Part shown: in pieces, positions 45,187-54,772 of the stretch
Layout: each line of letters starts with the position of its first letter
How positions within the stretch are numbered: position 1 is the stretch's first letter
NCBI GenBank assembly: GCA_046964515.1
Contig: JBKUYM010000001.1
Location: 372,001-436,000 of the forward strand
Reading direction: 5' to 3'
Origin: UMGS1663 sp046964515
GTDB taxonomy: Bacteria > Bacillota > Clostridia > TANB77 > CAG-508
DNA length: 64,000 nt
Position numbers and translations under genes: made by a program
Notes under the pieces: generated by a model
Seen by the model: the letters and a program-made list of their open reading frames with translations, nothing else
Databases searched by the model: none
What the model was told of the DNA's origin: nothing

Positions 45187-45219
45187 CCGACAAATAATGA
45201 AGGTTTCTTGTACTACAAT
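45187..45219 (+). promoter_or_regulatory. Possible spoIIE promoter region
   Basis: CCGACAAA (reverse TTTGTCGG, one base off a Spo0A box) lies 19 bp before TACAAT, upstream of spoIIE. In B. subtilis spoIIE is Spo0A-activated. The rest of 45007-45268 shows nothing else. Confidence 0.3.
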
Positions 45220-45268
45220 AGAAGACAAGAAAAAAACAAAAGAATTAAAGAAGTAAGAGGTGGTAAGG

Positions 45269-47767
45269 ATGTTTCAAAATATAGCAAGAGATTTTGACGA
45301 TGAGCAAAATCAAAATGAGGATGTAGAATTTCATAGGAAAAGGACTATAAAAGAAGTTATTCAAAATTGTTTTACAAAACAAGCTATAATAGTATATGTA
45401 TTATCTTTTATGCTTTCCTTAGTAGGGTTTGGAAAAGATAGTAGTATAGCACCATTTGGAATTGCTATGTTAGCAGCCATATTAGGTAATGGTATACCAA
45501 TTGGTATTAGTACAATTTTAGTAGGAATAGGTACATTTCTTTCTTATGGAGGAAATAGTACTTTAAATCTTTTATTAATTGTTCTTTTATTGACGTTTAG
45601 TATTTTAATAAAAGCACCTAAATATCAAGCAGAAGCTAATGAAAAAAGAAAATTAGGTTTACGTTTGTTTGTCATTGGTTTTTTGGTACAAGCTGGAAAT
45701 ATGTTCTTTAGAGACTTCTTAGTATATGATTTATTAGTTAGCTTTATGTACAGTATTTCTGCCTATATCTTTTACAAAATATTTGTTAATTCCATGAGCG
45801 TGGTAACGAAATTGGGAGAAAAAAACGTTTGCTCCATAGAAGAAGTAATGGGAGCCAGTTTATTAGTTACCATAGCACTTTGTGCATTAGGTCAAACGAG
45901 CATCTTTGGTTATACGCTTCGTAATATTGCTTGTATCTTAATCGTATTAGTAATGGGATGGAAACATGGTATTTTAGTAGGCGGAACAGCTGGTATAACC
46001 ATAGGCGCCGTATTAGGTATTATTGGAAATAGTGAGCCAATTATGATAGCCTCTTATGCCTTGTCTGGAATGATAGCTGGTATTTTTAATCATTTTGGAA
46101 AAATAGGTGTTATTCTAGGATTTATTCTGGGAAATATAGGGATTACTTATTGCTTTAATGGGCAGACACAATCGATTATTATGATGCAAGAAATTATGAT
46201 AGCTTCTTTAGGACTATTAGCGATTCCAAAGAATATCGGCATAGACATAGAAGACAGGATAGGTAATACAAAATTATTACCTACTTCTACAGGGCATAAT
46301 TTAGAAGAAAATAAGCAAACGATTTATAAATTAAATTCTATGTCAGAGACAATATCGGAGATTGCTAGAACTTATCAAGAAGCAGCGGCAACGGTAGTAG
46401 AAGAGGAAGAAATCGAAAAACAAGAACAAGATAATGAAAGTATTTTCGAAAGAGAACTACAAAATAATTTAGAAGGCTATGAGGAAAATATTTTATTTGA
46501 AGATTTATATACACCAGAAGAAGACTTATTAAAAGATATATTTACCACATTATTACAAAAAGAAAAATTATCTAGAAAAGACTTATTATCTATTTTTGCA
46601 AAACATAATAATTATATAGTAGGACTAGATGATTCCTATGTAAATGATAGTATAGAAGACGATGTAGGAAGAATGGTAAAAATTATTAATGAATCTTATA
46701 AAATGAGTAAAATTAATTTTATTTGGAAAAAGAAACTACAGGAAAATCAAAAAGCCGTTTCTAATCAATTAGAAGAAGTATCTAAGGCAATTGGTGCTTT
46801 GGCTGATGAAATGGAAACCATAGAAGAAGACCCTTTTGCAGAAGAACAAGAAGAAATAAAAACATTATTAGAGCAAAAAGAAATTTTTATTAGTAAAGTA
46901 AATATTAAAAAAGAAAAAACAGGCAGAATGGAAGTGACTTTATACACACCTGTGTGCGAAAATGTGGAAAAACCAACCTGTGATATTAAAAAAATGAGTA
47001 AAATCATTAGTAAAATATTAGAACAGAACATGATAATACAAAAGCAAGAGTGTGGTTTCAGAAATCATCAAACAGAATGTAGTTATACTTTTTTATCAGA
47101 GGATAAACAAACTGTCCAAATTGGTGTTGCCAAAGCGACAAAAAAAGGCTCTGCTATGTCAGGAGATACTTGCGTACAAACAAGATTAGCAGATGGAAAA
47201 TACCTATTGGCTATTAGCGATGGTATGGGATCAGGAAAAGAAGCTAGAAGAAGTAGTAAAATGGCAATAGGGATGCTAGAAAAGTTACTTTCTTCGGGAT
47301 TTGATAAAGATACATCTTTACGTTTAATTAATTCCACATTAACAGCATCTCATCAAGGAGAAGATATGTATGCAACTCTAGACATAGGTATTTTAGATTT
47401 ATATGCAGGAAATCTAGAATTCATAAAAAATGCAGCGTGTCCAACCTATATAAAAAATAAGAGAAATGTACAAATTTTAAAATCTATTGCTTTACCAACA
47501 GGTATTTTAACAGATATTGATTTAGTGGTGTATGATAGAGATTTACAAGATGGGGATATCATTGTTATGTGTAGTGATGGTATTTTAGAATCTTCATCAG
47601 AATATACCAATAAAGAATTATGGCTACAATTTTTGTTAGAAGAAATAGAGACACAAGATGTCCAGAAAATAGCAGATATTATTTTACAAGAGGCGATTGA
47701 TAATGATTATGGCGTAGAAAAAGATGATATGACCGTTATGGTTGCAAAAATTAAAAACAAGGCTTAA
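45269..47767 (+). CDS. spoIIE: Stage II sporulation protein E, PP2C phosphatase
   Basis: There are 832 residues. The N-terminal 300 residues hold about ten membrane helices, the centre is charged and helical (about 340-560), and the C-terminal PP2C domain contains GDTCVQTRL, ISDGMGSGKEA, and CSDGILES with its metal-binding Asp residues. In the forespore it dephosphorylates SpoIIAA to release sigma-F and takes part in polar septation. The ATG chosen follows AGAGGTGG; a GTG nine bases upstream overlaps that site. Its presence marks the organism as a spore former. Confidence 0.94.
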   Translation: MFQNIARDFDDEQNQNEDVEFHRKRTIKEVIQNCFTKQAIIVYVLSFMLSLVGFGKDSSIAPFGIAMLAAILGNGIPIGISTILVGIGTFLSYGGNSTLNLLLIVLLLTFSILIKAPKYQAEANEKRKLGLRLFVIGFLVQAGNMFFRDFLVYDLLVSFMYSISAYIFYKIFVNSMSVVTKLGEKNVCSIEEVMGASLLVTIALCALGQTSIFGYTLRNIACILIVLVMGWKHGILVGGTAGITIGAVLGIIGNSEPIMIASYALSGMIAGIFNHFGKIGVILGFILGNIGITYCFNGQTQSIIMMQEIMIASLGLLAIPKNIGIDIEDRIGNTKLLPTSTGHNLEENKQTIYKLNSMSETISEIARTYQEAAATVVEEEEIEKQEQDNESIFERELQNNLEGYEENILFEDLYTPEEDLLKDIFTTLLQKEKLSRKDLLSIFAKHNNYIVGLDDSYVNDSIEDDVGRMVKIINESYKMSKINFIWKKKLQENQKAVSNQLEEVSKAIGALADEMETIEEDPFAEEQEEIKTLLEQKEIFISKVNIKKEKTGRMEVTLYTPVCENVEKPTCDIKKMSKIISKILEQNMIIQKQECGFRNHQTECSYTFLSEDKQTVQIGVAKATKKGSAMSGDTCVQTRLADGKYLLAISDGMGSGKEARRSSKMAIGMLEKLLSSGFDKDTSLRLINSTLTASHQGEDMYATLDIGILDLYAGNLEFIKNAACPTYIKNKRNVQILKSIALPTGILTDIDLVVYDRDLQDGDIIVMCSDGILESSSEYTNKELWLQFLLEEIETQDVQKIADIILQEAIDNDYGVEKDDMTVMVAKIKNKA

Positions 47768-47782
47768 AACCCTTGTTTTTTT
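47753..47782 (+). terminator. Terminator overlapping the spoIIE stop
   Basis: AAAAACAAGG pairs with CCTTGTTTTT around 8 nt, followed by more T; the left arm encodes the last codons of spoIIE. Confidence 0.85.
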
Positions 47783-47858
47783 GTGATAAAATATGATATA
47801 GTAAAATAGGAAAAGAAGAAAAATGTAGTTAAATGTCATAAAAGCGGAGGAATAAAAC

Positions 47859-49388
47859 ATGAGTAGAGGAAAAAGATATAGTGGAGAGCAAAAATTAAAC
47901 ATGAAAAAAGTAATAGCTGTTATAATGGCCATAGTGGTATTAATCATGTTTGTTGTCGTTATTATGAAATTATTAGAAGGAAAGGCAGATACAAAAGATA
48001 AATCTTTTGCATTAGCGTATTATACCGTTTATGAAAATGATAAATGGGGTGTTATTGACACAAAAGGAAATTATATTATAAAACCAACATATGAAGAAAT
48101 GATTGTCATACCAGATGAAACAAAACCAGTCTTTATTTGTACATATGATGTTAATTATGCACAAGGAACTTATTCATCTAAAGTGGTTAATGCAAAAAAT
48201 GAAACCATATATAATCAATATGATAAAGTAGAAGCCATTAGCAATTATGATGAAAATAACAGTCTATGGTACATGAAAAACATACTAAAAGTCCAAAAAG
48301 ATGAAAAATATGGATTAATAAATATGGATGGAAAAGAATTAATGGGATGTCAATATGAAAAAATAGAGCCTTTGGTAGGCGTTAATTCTGTTCTAGTTAC
48401 TACTAAAAATGGAAAGCAAGGATTAGTAGATGCTGTAGGAAAAGAAATTATCCCAAATGAATATGCCAGTATACAAGCATTAACAAAGCAATATGAAAAT
48501 GGTTTTATTGTTAAAACACAAGATAATCAATATGGTATTATAGACTATGATAAAACCACTGCCCTAGAAACCAAGTATCAAGATATCCAACCAGTATATG
48601 GAAACCATACCTATGTTGTAAAAGAAAATGGAACATGGAAAATAATAGACAAAGAAGGAAAAGTTTATTTACAAACAGGATTTGAAGAAGTAAAGGAAAT
48701 TACAAACCATACCTTTATCATTAAAAAAGCAGGAAAATATGGCATTATAGATAGAGAGGGAAAAGAAATCGTACCAAACAGTTATGATGACCTTACCTTT
48801 GCCTTTGAAAATAATTATATTGCAAAAAAAGGAAATAACTATGGTATGATTGATAGCACCAATCAAACCAAAATAGATTTTATTTACCAATATATTAGTT
48901 ATGATAAAGATGCAGATATTATTAGAGCAGAAAAAGAAGATGCACAAACCGATTTACTAGATAGAAATATGCAAGTAAAAGTAACGGGGGTTATTAATCA
49001 AATCAATAAAGACAAAAACTTTATAAGAGTAAGACAAGGAGAAAGCTACACTTACTATAACTTTAAATTAGAAGAAAAAAAGAATACAGAATTATTAACT
49101 GGTAATACCCTATTCCTAAGTAAAAAAGACGGAAAGTATGGCTATGTTAATGAAAAAGGTGTAGTAATTGTTAATTATATATATGACGACGCCACAGAAC
49201 AAAATAAATATGGTTATGTCGCTGTCAAAAAAGACGGAAAATGGGGAGCACTAGATGCAAAAGCAAATACCATTGTAGAACCAACTTATACACTAGAAAA
49301 TAACCTAGTAATAGACTTCATTGGCAAATGGCATTTAGCAGAAGACCTAAACGCAAACTATTACACAGATAGGGACGGGCTTAATTAG
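47859..49388 (+). CDS. Membrane-anchored WG-repeat protein
   Basis: There are 509 residues. One N-terminal membrane helix (about 10-32, VIAVIMAIVVLIMFVVVIM) is followed by about eight to ten WG-type repeats of roughly 45 residues. Examples are KWGVIDTKGNYIIKPTYEE, KYGLINMDGKELM and KYGYVNEKGVVIV. WG repeats form beta-rich propeller-like or solenoid surfaces of unknown binding function. The protein is probably extracytoplasmic. The last codons (DRDGLN) fall in a G-rich repeat that also covers the stop. It lies between spoIIE and a protein of unknown function. Confidence 0.88.
   Translation: MSRGKRYSGEQKLNMKKVIAVIMAIVVLIMFVVVIMKLLEGKADTKDKSFALAYYTVYENDKWGVIDTKGNYIIKPTYEEMIVIPDETKPVFICTYDVNYAQGTYSSKVVNAKNETIYNQYDKVEAISNYDENNSLWYMKNILKVQKDEKYGLINMDGKELMGCQYEKIEPLVGVNSVLVTTKNGKQGLVDAVGKEIIPNEYASIQALTKQYENGFIVKTQDNQYGIIDYDKTTALETKYQDIQPVYGNHTYVVKENGTWKIIDKEGKVYLQTGFEEVKEITNHTFIIKKAGKYGIIDREGKEIVPNSYDDLTFAFENNYIAKKGNNYGMIDSTNQTKIDFIYQYISYDKDADIIRAEKEDAQTDLLDRNMQVKVTGVINQINKDKNFIRVRQGESYTYYNFKLEEKKNTELLTGNTLFLSKKDGKYGYVNEKGVVIVNYIYDDATEQNKYGYVAVKKDGKWGALDAKANTIVEPTYTLENNLVIDFIGKWHLAEDLNANYYTDRDGLN
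49370..49382 (+). repeat. TAGGGACGGGCTT element at a gene end
   Basis: A G-rich element related to GGGGACGGGG at 37204, again overlapping the 3' end of a coding region. Confidence 0.4.
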
Positions 49389-49414
49389 TTTAAGCAAAAA
49401 CAAGGGAGGAAACC

Positions 49415-50656
49415 ATGGAACTAAAGATGAAATATCAGTATTCCTATTTTATTCATCCATTTGTGATAGATGAAAAAAAATATGAGCAGTATTTACTGAA
49501 ATTATTAAAGGATAAGCATTGTAAGCTAAAAATATTTGAGAAAGAAAAAGATTTAGATATTTATACTTATTTTTTACCAACTGTACGACAATATATGTTT
49601 GCTACATTTGATTGGGATAAAGAAAAGGAAAAACAATTAGACTCTTTTGATGAGCATACAAAATCTATTTTACTTTCTAAATTACCATGCACTATTTTTG
49701 AATACCAATTAGGAGAAGATGTACAAGGAAAAGTGGGAGAAAAAAATGGTATCTTCTTTAGTGTAACCAAAATGGAAATTATTTGTTTTCAAACAGGAAT
49801 TGGATTTATTACCATGAAAACTAATATAGAGCAAGAAGAAACTTTCTCAGATATTTTAAATTTTAATTATAAATTCAGAGATATTAATTCTGACTTTATA
49901 TCTCTAAAAGAATATGAAAATATACGATTACAGACAAGTAGTTTTAAAGATATAAAAGATTTAAATACCATTATAAAAAAAATAACCGGTTCTAATAAAG
50001 ATGCCAAGCAGATGAACTTAGAAGATGAGCGATTTTTGACCTATTCATATGCCTGTATTGATCAAGAACAATGGAATGAAAATAAACCTTTTGAGGAAAT
50101 ACAAGGAGAATTTTTAAAATTTACCCATATACTTCCTAGTAATACCCAAGTTAATTTGGAAGTAAATACAGAAGAAATGCTATCTTTTCAAAGTTTAAAA
50201 TATGCAAAACTAGGTGTTACAAAACAAGGAACCGTATTATTAACGTCTACAGTAAATACACAAAATTACACAAAAGTTCCATATGCTTTTGAAAGAGAAT
50301 ATTTATATATGTATATACTGACTCTATATAAAAAGCTATACCTAAAAAAGGTTAACCTAGAATTAAAGAGCGCTAAAAACTTTGAAAATGCAAGACAGCA
50401 GTTTATTGATTTTACGCAATCCATATGGATACAAGAAATAACAAATGATATAGGTGGTAGTAGATTATATCATAAATGGAAACAGACATTAGAATTAGAC
50501 AATCTTTATTTAGAAATGAAAAACAAATATGATGTAGTTTATAAAGACTTAAATATAGACAAGAATAGAAAAATTAGTTATATAATAGCAATTGTTTTAA
50601 TAGGTATTTTAGGATTAAATATCGTTAATTTTATTTTATTATTTATTAAAAAGTAA
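49415..50656 (+). CDS. Hypothetical protein with C-terminal membrane anchor
   Basis: There are 413 residues, mostly cytosolic, with one hydrophobic helix at the end (about 391-410, IIAIVLIGILGLNIVNFILL). The body mixes beta segments (YQYSYFIHPFVID, IICFQTGIGFITMKT) with helical ones (LYMYILTLYKKLYLKK). The end of the soluble part (QQFIDFTQSIWIQEIT, then LYLEMKNKYDVVYKDLN) vaguely recalls CorA-like helices, but the GMN signature is absent. I do not recognise a family. A tail-anchored protein facing the cytosol is the simplest reading. The ribosome site is GGGAGG. Confidence 0.7.
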   Translation: MELKMKYQYSYFIHPFVIDEKKYEQYLLKLLKDKHCKLKIFEKEKDLDIYTYFLPTVRQYMFATFDWDKEKEKQLDSFDEHTKSILLSKLPCTIFEYQLGEDVQGKVGEKNGIFFSVTKMEIICFQTGIGFITMKTNIEQEETFSDILNFNYKFRDINSDFISLKEYENIRLQTSSFKDIKDLNTIIKKITGSNKDAKQMNLEDERFLTYSYACIDQEQWNENKPFEEIQGEFLKFTHILPSNTQVNLEVNTEEMLSFQSLKYAKLGVTKQGTVLLTSTVNTQNYTKVPYAFEREYLYMYILTLYKKLYLKKVNLELKSAKNFENARQQFIDFTQSIWIQEITNDIGGSRLYHKWKQTLELDNLYLEMKNKYDVVYKDLNIDKNRKISYIIAIVLIGILGLNIVNFILLFIKK

Positions 50657-50670
50657 AAGAAAGAGGATAT

Positions 50671-51048
50671 ATGAAATTAACTTGTGGAACAGATATCATT
50701 GAAATTCAAAGGATAAAAGAGGCTATAGAAAATTTGGGAGAGAAGTTTTTAAAAAGAGTCTACACACAAGAGGAGATTATTTATTGTAATAGTCATCATA
50801 TGGCAAAATATCAGCATTTTGCTGCTAGATTTGCTGCAAAAGAAGCTGTGTTTAAAGCCTTGTCTTATCAAATTCTTAACAAATACCAAATAGAATGGAC
50901 GAATATAGAAATAAAAAATGATAAACAAGGAAAACCATATGTAGTATTACATGAAATGGCTACTAATAAAATAGAAACTATGGATATTAGTATTTCACAT
51001 TGTAAAACTTATGCAGTAGCTAATGCGGTTATACTATTTCAAGAATGA
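50671..51048 (+). CDS. acpS: Holo-[acyl-carrier-protein] synthase
   Basis: There are 125 residues. D8 (CGTDIIEI) and E58 (RFAAKEAVFKAL) are the magnesium-binding residues of AcpS. It transfers 4'-phosphopantetheine from CoA to acyl carrier protein for fatty-acid synthesis. The C-terminal strand with ISISHCKTYAVANAV is normal. Its stop overlaps an ATGA; the tatD start lies a few bases later, so the two are coupled. Confidence 0.95.
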   Translation: MKLTCGTDIIEIQRIKEAIENLGEKFLKRVYTQEEIIYCNSHHMAKYQHFAARFAAKEAVFKALSYQILNKYQIEWTNIEIKNDKQGKPYVVLHEMATNKIETMDISISHCKTYAVANAVILFQE

Positions 51049-51059
51049 AAGGAAAATAT

Positions 51060-51836
51060 ATGGAATTTTTTGATTCACATGCCCATTATAATGATGAAAA
51101 ATTTGACCAAGATAGAGAAAAAATTATAAAAGAAACTTATGCAGAAGGTGTCTCTAGATGGATTTGTGCAGGTTATGACATTACTTCTTCGGAAAAAAGT
51201 ATTCAGTTAGCAAGTAAGTATACGCCAATTTATGCTATCTGTGGTATTTCACCAAATGATGTACCACAAGATACAAAAAATATAGAATCAGAGATAAGAA
51301 AAATAGAAGAGATGCTAAATTACCCCAAAGTAGTAGCTGTAGGAGAAATTGGTTTAGATTATTATTGGAATAAGGAAAATAAACAAATACAAAGGGAGGT
51401 TTTTCAAAAGCAAATTGCGATAGCTAATCAAAAACAGTTACCAATTGTTATCCATACAAGAGAAGCAATAGAAGATACCATAACTATATTAAAGCAACAT
51501 CCCGTACAAAAAAGAGGCATTCTTCATTGTTGTCCGTTTAATCGAGAATTAGTAAAAGAAGCTTTGAAATTGGATTTTTATATTTCTTTTGCAGGACCCG
51601 TTACTTTTAAAAATGCTAAAAATGCAGAAGAAATTGTAAAAATGGTTCCACTAAATCGTATAGTAATTGAAACAGATAGCCCATATTTGGCGCCAGAACC
51701 TAAAAGAGGTACTAGAAATGACTGCAGAAATGTAAAATTCATTGCACAAAAAATAGCAGATTTTAAACAAATGCCAATAGAAGAAATAGCTAGAATTACC
51801 TATCAGAATGCTAATACCATATTTGAAATATCATAA
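51060..51836 (+). CDS. tatD: TatD-family metal-dependent deoxyribonuclease
   Basis: There are 258 residues. Metal ligands are D5-S-H7-x-H9 (FFDSHAHYND), E in GEIGLDYYW, H in IHTRE, and D in ETDSPYLAPEP. TatD proteins hydrolyse DNA ends and may act in repair or DNA turnover. The ATG with AAAGGA upstream is chosen; a start 15 bases earlier would overlap the acpS stop. Confidence 0.94.
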   Translation: MEFFDSHAHYNDEKFDQDREKIIKETYAEGVSRWICAGYDITSSEKSIQLASKYTPIYAICGISPNDVPQDTKNIESEIRKIEEMLNYPKVVAVGEIGLDYYWNKENKQIQREVFQKQIAIANQKQLPIVIHTREAIEDTITILKQHPVQKRGILHCCPFNRELVKEALKLDFYISFAGPVTFKNAKNAEEIVKMVPLNRIVIETDSPYLAPEPKRGTRNDCRNVKFIAQKIADFKQMPIEEIARITYQNANTIFEIS

Positions 51837-51837
51837 G

Positions 51838-51876
51838 AAATAGGATATATCTTAAAAAAGATATATCCTATTTTAA
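51838..51876. terminator. Bidirectional terminator
   Basis: AAATAGGATATATCTT pairs perfectly with AAGATATATCCTATTT around AAAA, between convergent tatD and htpX. Confidence 0.9.
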
Positions 51877-51886
51877 TGAAAATATT

Positions 51887-52783
51887 TTATTTCAAATTTT
51901 CCAAAGCAGCAATTCTATCTGCTGTAGAAGGATGGGTAGACCATAAACTAGTTTTTTGCTTTTTCTTATCTGTACTTTGTTTAAAAGGACTAACGATATA
52001 CATGTGAGCGGTAGAATTATTTGCGGTTTTTAATTGATGCGTGTCTTCTTCTAATTTTTGTAAAGCAGAAATTAATCCTTGCGGATTTCTAGTAAAACCA
52101 ATAGCAGTAGCATCTGCTAAAAATTCTCTCCTACGAGAAACAGATAATTTCATTAATTGTGCAAAAATAGGAGATAAGATAAGAAAAATTAGACCAACTA
52201 GCATAAAAATACCATTTCCACTGTCATTATTTTTACTACTGCGTCCACCCCATAGGAAGGTTCTTGTCATAATATCAGACAACATAACCACTAATCCTAC
52301 CATAACCGTAATAATAGCAGATAATAGAATATCATAATTTTTAATGTGAGCTAATTCATGGGCAATAACGCCCTCTAGTTCATAATAGTCTAGCTTTTCT
52401 AATAAACCAGTTGTAACACAAATAACCGCATGTTCAGGATTACGACCAGTAGCAAAAGCATTAGGCTGTGTATCTTCTACTACATATAATTTTGGTTTGA
52501 AAGACAAACCAGAAGACACCATTAAGGCATCTAAAATATTAACTAATTTTTGATTTTCTTCATGGGTAGCAGGTCTTGCTTTATTTAAGGACAAGATAAT
52601 ACGGTCACTATAATAATAAGAAGACCACGATGTCAAAATAGAAAAGCCAAGTGCAATAACAATAGAAATAGGACCTAGGTCAAAGGCTATACAAATATAA
52701 TATAAAATTAAAGTTAATACCAAAATAAAGATACTAACAATGATACCTGTTTTTATTTTATTTCTTTTAATATCTTCAAACAT
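51887..52783 (-). CDS. htpX: Membrane zinc metalloprotease HtpX
   Basis: There are 298 residues of the M48 family. Two N-terminal membrane helices (about 12-32 and 38-56) precede H142-E-L-A-H146 and a downstream zinc Glu in REFLADATA (about 213-221), with two more hydrophobic segments between. It degrades damaged membrane proteins. The start is the ATG after AGGAGG; an upstream in-frame ATG would add 15 residues read from a hairpin and is rejected. It lies after lemA, a pairing seen in many bacteria. Confidence 0.93.
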   Translation of the reverse strand: MFEDIKRNKIKTGIIVSIFILVLTLILYYICIAFDLGPISIVIALGFSILTSWSSYYYSDRIILSLNKARPATHEENQKLVNILDALMVSSGLSFKPKLYVVEDTQPNAFATGRNPEHAVICVTTGLLEKLDYYELEGVIAHELAHIKNYDILLSAIITVMVGLVVMLSDIMTRTFLWGGRSSKNNDSGNGIFMLVGLIFLILSPIFAQLMKLSVSRRREFLADATAIGFTRNPQGLISALQKLEEDTHQLKTANNSTAHMYIVSPFKQSTDKKKQKTSLWSTHPSTADRIAALENLK

Positions 52784-52792
52784 AAAGCCTCC

Positions 52793-52825
52793 TAAAAAAC
52801 AAGACGGAAGAAAAAGCTTCCGTCT
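52793..52825 (-). terminator. Attenuator between lemA and htpX
   Basis: On the minus strand AGACGGAAG pairs with CTTCCGTCT, followed by TTGTTTTTT and then the htpX ribosome site. It should reduce htpX relative to lemA. Confidence 0.65.
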
Positions 52826-52838
52826 CATCTTAAGTATT

Positions 52839-53396
52839 TTATTTATTAAAATCTACTTTTACATTCTTTTTAGCTTCTTCACTTTCTACTTCAAATAAAG
52901 TTTCTGGTTTAAAACTAAACATAGAAGCAACGAGGTTAGAAGGGAATAATTCTAATTTTGTGTTATACATGGTAACACTATCATTATAAAATTGTCTAGA
53001 GAAAGAAATTTTATTTTCGGTAGTTCTTAATTCTTCTTGCAATTCAGAGAAATTTTGACTAGCTTTTAAATCAGGATAATTTTCTGAAACTGCCATAATT
53101 GTTTTTAAAGCACTAGATAATTGATTATCTAATTCTGCTTTTTGGGCAACTGTGTTAGCATTTGACCAAGAAGAACGAAGAGAAGTAACCTTTTCTAAAA
53201 CATTTTGTTCATGTGCCATGTATCCTTTTACAGATTCTACTAAATTAGGAATTAGGTCAAACCTTCTTTGTAATTGTACATCTATTTGACTCCAAGCGTT
53301 TTTAACATTTTGTCTTTTAGCAACTAAACCATTATAGATAACTACAAAGGCAATGACTAATAAAACAATAATACCAAGAATAATCCAAACGATCAT
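52839..53396 (-). CDS. lemA: LemA family protein
   Basis: There are 185 residues. One N-terminal membrane helix (about 3-21) is followed by the family stretch VAKRQNVKNAWSQIDVQLQRRFDLIPNLVESVKGY and a four-helix bundle with NDSVTMYNTKLELFPSNLVA. The function is unclear, but LemA is often encoded beside HtpX or TPM proteins. It heads the lemA-htpX unit; AGGAGG precedes the ATG. Confidence 0.95.
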   Translation of the reverse strand: MIVWIILGIIVLLVIAFVVIYNGLVAKRQNVKNAWSQIDVQLQRRFDLIPNLVESVKGYMAHEQNVLEKVTSLRSSWSNANTVAQKAELDNQLSSALKTIMAVSENYPDLKASQNFSELQEELRTTENKISFSRQFYNDSVTMYNTKLELFPSNLVASMFSFKPETLFEVESEEAKKNVKVDFNK

Positions 53397-53620
53397 ATCT
53401 TTTAAATCCTCCTTTATTAAATTATATCCATCATATCACAAGATATGTGTTTATACAATATATAAATCATGAATATTTGATGAAAATATGATAAAAAAGA
53501 GTCATTTTTTTAGTACAAGCTGCATAGAATATAGTAAGCATAAGGAATTTTAACAAAATCAACATAATGACAAAAGAGGAAAGGCGGACGTCTGTAAGAA
53601 CAGGGAAAAAGAACCATAAT

Positions 53621-53649
53621 TTGACACAAATTTAATTCAATGTTATAAT
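53621..53649 (+). promoter_or_regulatory. Consensus vegetative promoter
   Basis: Perfect TTGACA and TATAAT with a 17-bp spacer, 35 bp before the YabE-like gene. It is the best match to consensus in the window. Confidence 0.8.
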
Positions 53650-53684
53650 ATAGACGTTGCAGAAATAAAAGGAGGTAACCTATT

Positions 53685-54677
53685 TTGATGAAAAAAGAGG
53701 ATAAAGCATCGATATCCCTAATAAAAATATTAGGAATCAGCTTAATACTTATATTTCTAACAGGTATGGGTGTTATGGCATCAAGTGCTAAATTAACAAA
53801 TGTAAAAATTGTACTTTCGAATGATTACGAAATGACGGTGTTAACATCTAAAACAAAAATAGCAGAAATTTTAGAGGAAAACCATATCGTTTTATTAGAA
53901 GATGAAGTGGTTTCTCCAGATAAAGAAGCCGAATTATCGGATAATAAAACCATTATTATTACGAAAATAGATAATCAAAAACCAGAAATTGCACAAGCAG
54001 AAGAAGTGGTAAGTGCAGATAAAATTTTACAAGATTATAGCCCTATTACAGAAAAAGTAACTACACAACAAATTGTAATCCCATTTGAAACTATTACGAA
54101 AGAAGCAACCGGTTCTGGAACAAAACAAAATCATGTCGTTCAAAACGGTGTTAATGGATTAAAAGAAGTTACTTATAGAATTAAATATCAAAATGAAGTA
54201 GAGATAGAAAAAACGGAAATTGCTTCTAAAATTATAAAAGAACCAATCAATAAAATTGTAGAAGTTCGAACTGTTCAAGTAACTTCTAGAGGAACACAGA
54301 GAGTCGCAACAGATAATCCAGCATTAACAGCTTCTTCTACACTTGCAAAAAAAGTAGAAGGTATTACCCCAGTTGTAAAAACAATGAATACTTCTGCTTA
54401 TGATGCTTGTATAAAATGTTGTGGTAAGACAAATGGAATTACTTCATCAGGAGCAAAAGCATCTGCTTGGTATACAGTTGCTGCTGGAAAGGGATATAAA
54501 ATAGGAACTGTTATTTATATTCCATATTTTAAAAATAAACCAAATGGTGGATGGTTTGTAGTACAAGATAGAGGTGGTGCTATATCAAACAATAAGATTG
54601 ATATATTTATGTCCACACATAATGAATGTTTACAATTTGGTAGAAAAAGTTTGGAATGTTATGTATATGAGTTTTAA
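53685..54677 (+). CDS. YabE-like cell-wall protein (DUF348, G5, 3D domains)
   Basis: There are 330 residues. A signal or anchor helix (about 12-34) is followed by a DUF348 ubiquitin-like module (about 37-90), a G5 domain (about 115-195, with IPFETITKEATGSGTKQ and a VVQNGVNGLKE-type core) and a C-terminal 3D double-psi barrel (MNTSAYDACIKCCGKT to the end) with its VVQDRGGAI and KIDIFM aspartates. Such proteins are lytic transglycosylase-like or resuscitation factors that remodel peptidoglycan. A TTG at 53685 and an ATG at 53688 are both possible starts; spacing to GGAGGT favours the TTG. The strong promoter suggests abundant expression. Confidence 0.88.
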   Translation: MMKKEDKASISLIKILGISLILIFLTGMGVMASSAKLTNVKIVLSNDYEMTVLTSKTKIAEILEENHIVLLEDEVVSPDKEAELSDNKTIIITKIDNQKPEIAQAEEVVSADKILQDYSPITEKVTTQQIVIPFETITKEATGSGTKQNHVVQNGVNGLKEVTYRIKYQNEVEIEKTEIASKIIKEPINKIVEVRTVQVTSRGTQRVATDNPALTASSTLAKKVEGITPVVKTMNTSAYDACIKCCGKTNGITSSGAKASAWYTVAAGKGYKIGTVIYIPYFKNKPNGGWFVVQDRGGAISNNKIDIFMSTHNECLQFGRKSLECYVYEF

Positions 54678-54681
54678 TAAG

Positions 54682-54714
54682 AAATAGGTCTTCTTTAGAA
54701 GACCTATTTTTATT
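54682..54714 (+). terminator. Intrinsic terminator
   Basis: AAATAGGTCTTCT pairs perfectly with AGAAGACCTATTT around a 2-nt loop, followed by TTT. The loop is unusually small. Confidence 0.85.
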
Positions 54715-54715
54715 C

Positions 54716-54744
54716 TTTACGAAATTAGAAAATTATGGTATAAT
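54716..54744 (+). promoter_or_regulatory. Promoter of the exonuclease III gene
   Basis: TTTACG and TATAAT with a 17-bp spacer, 28 bp before the start codon. Confidence 0.55.
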
Positions 54745-54772
54745 TACACAAAAAATAAGAAGGAGTTAGCCT

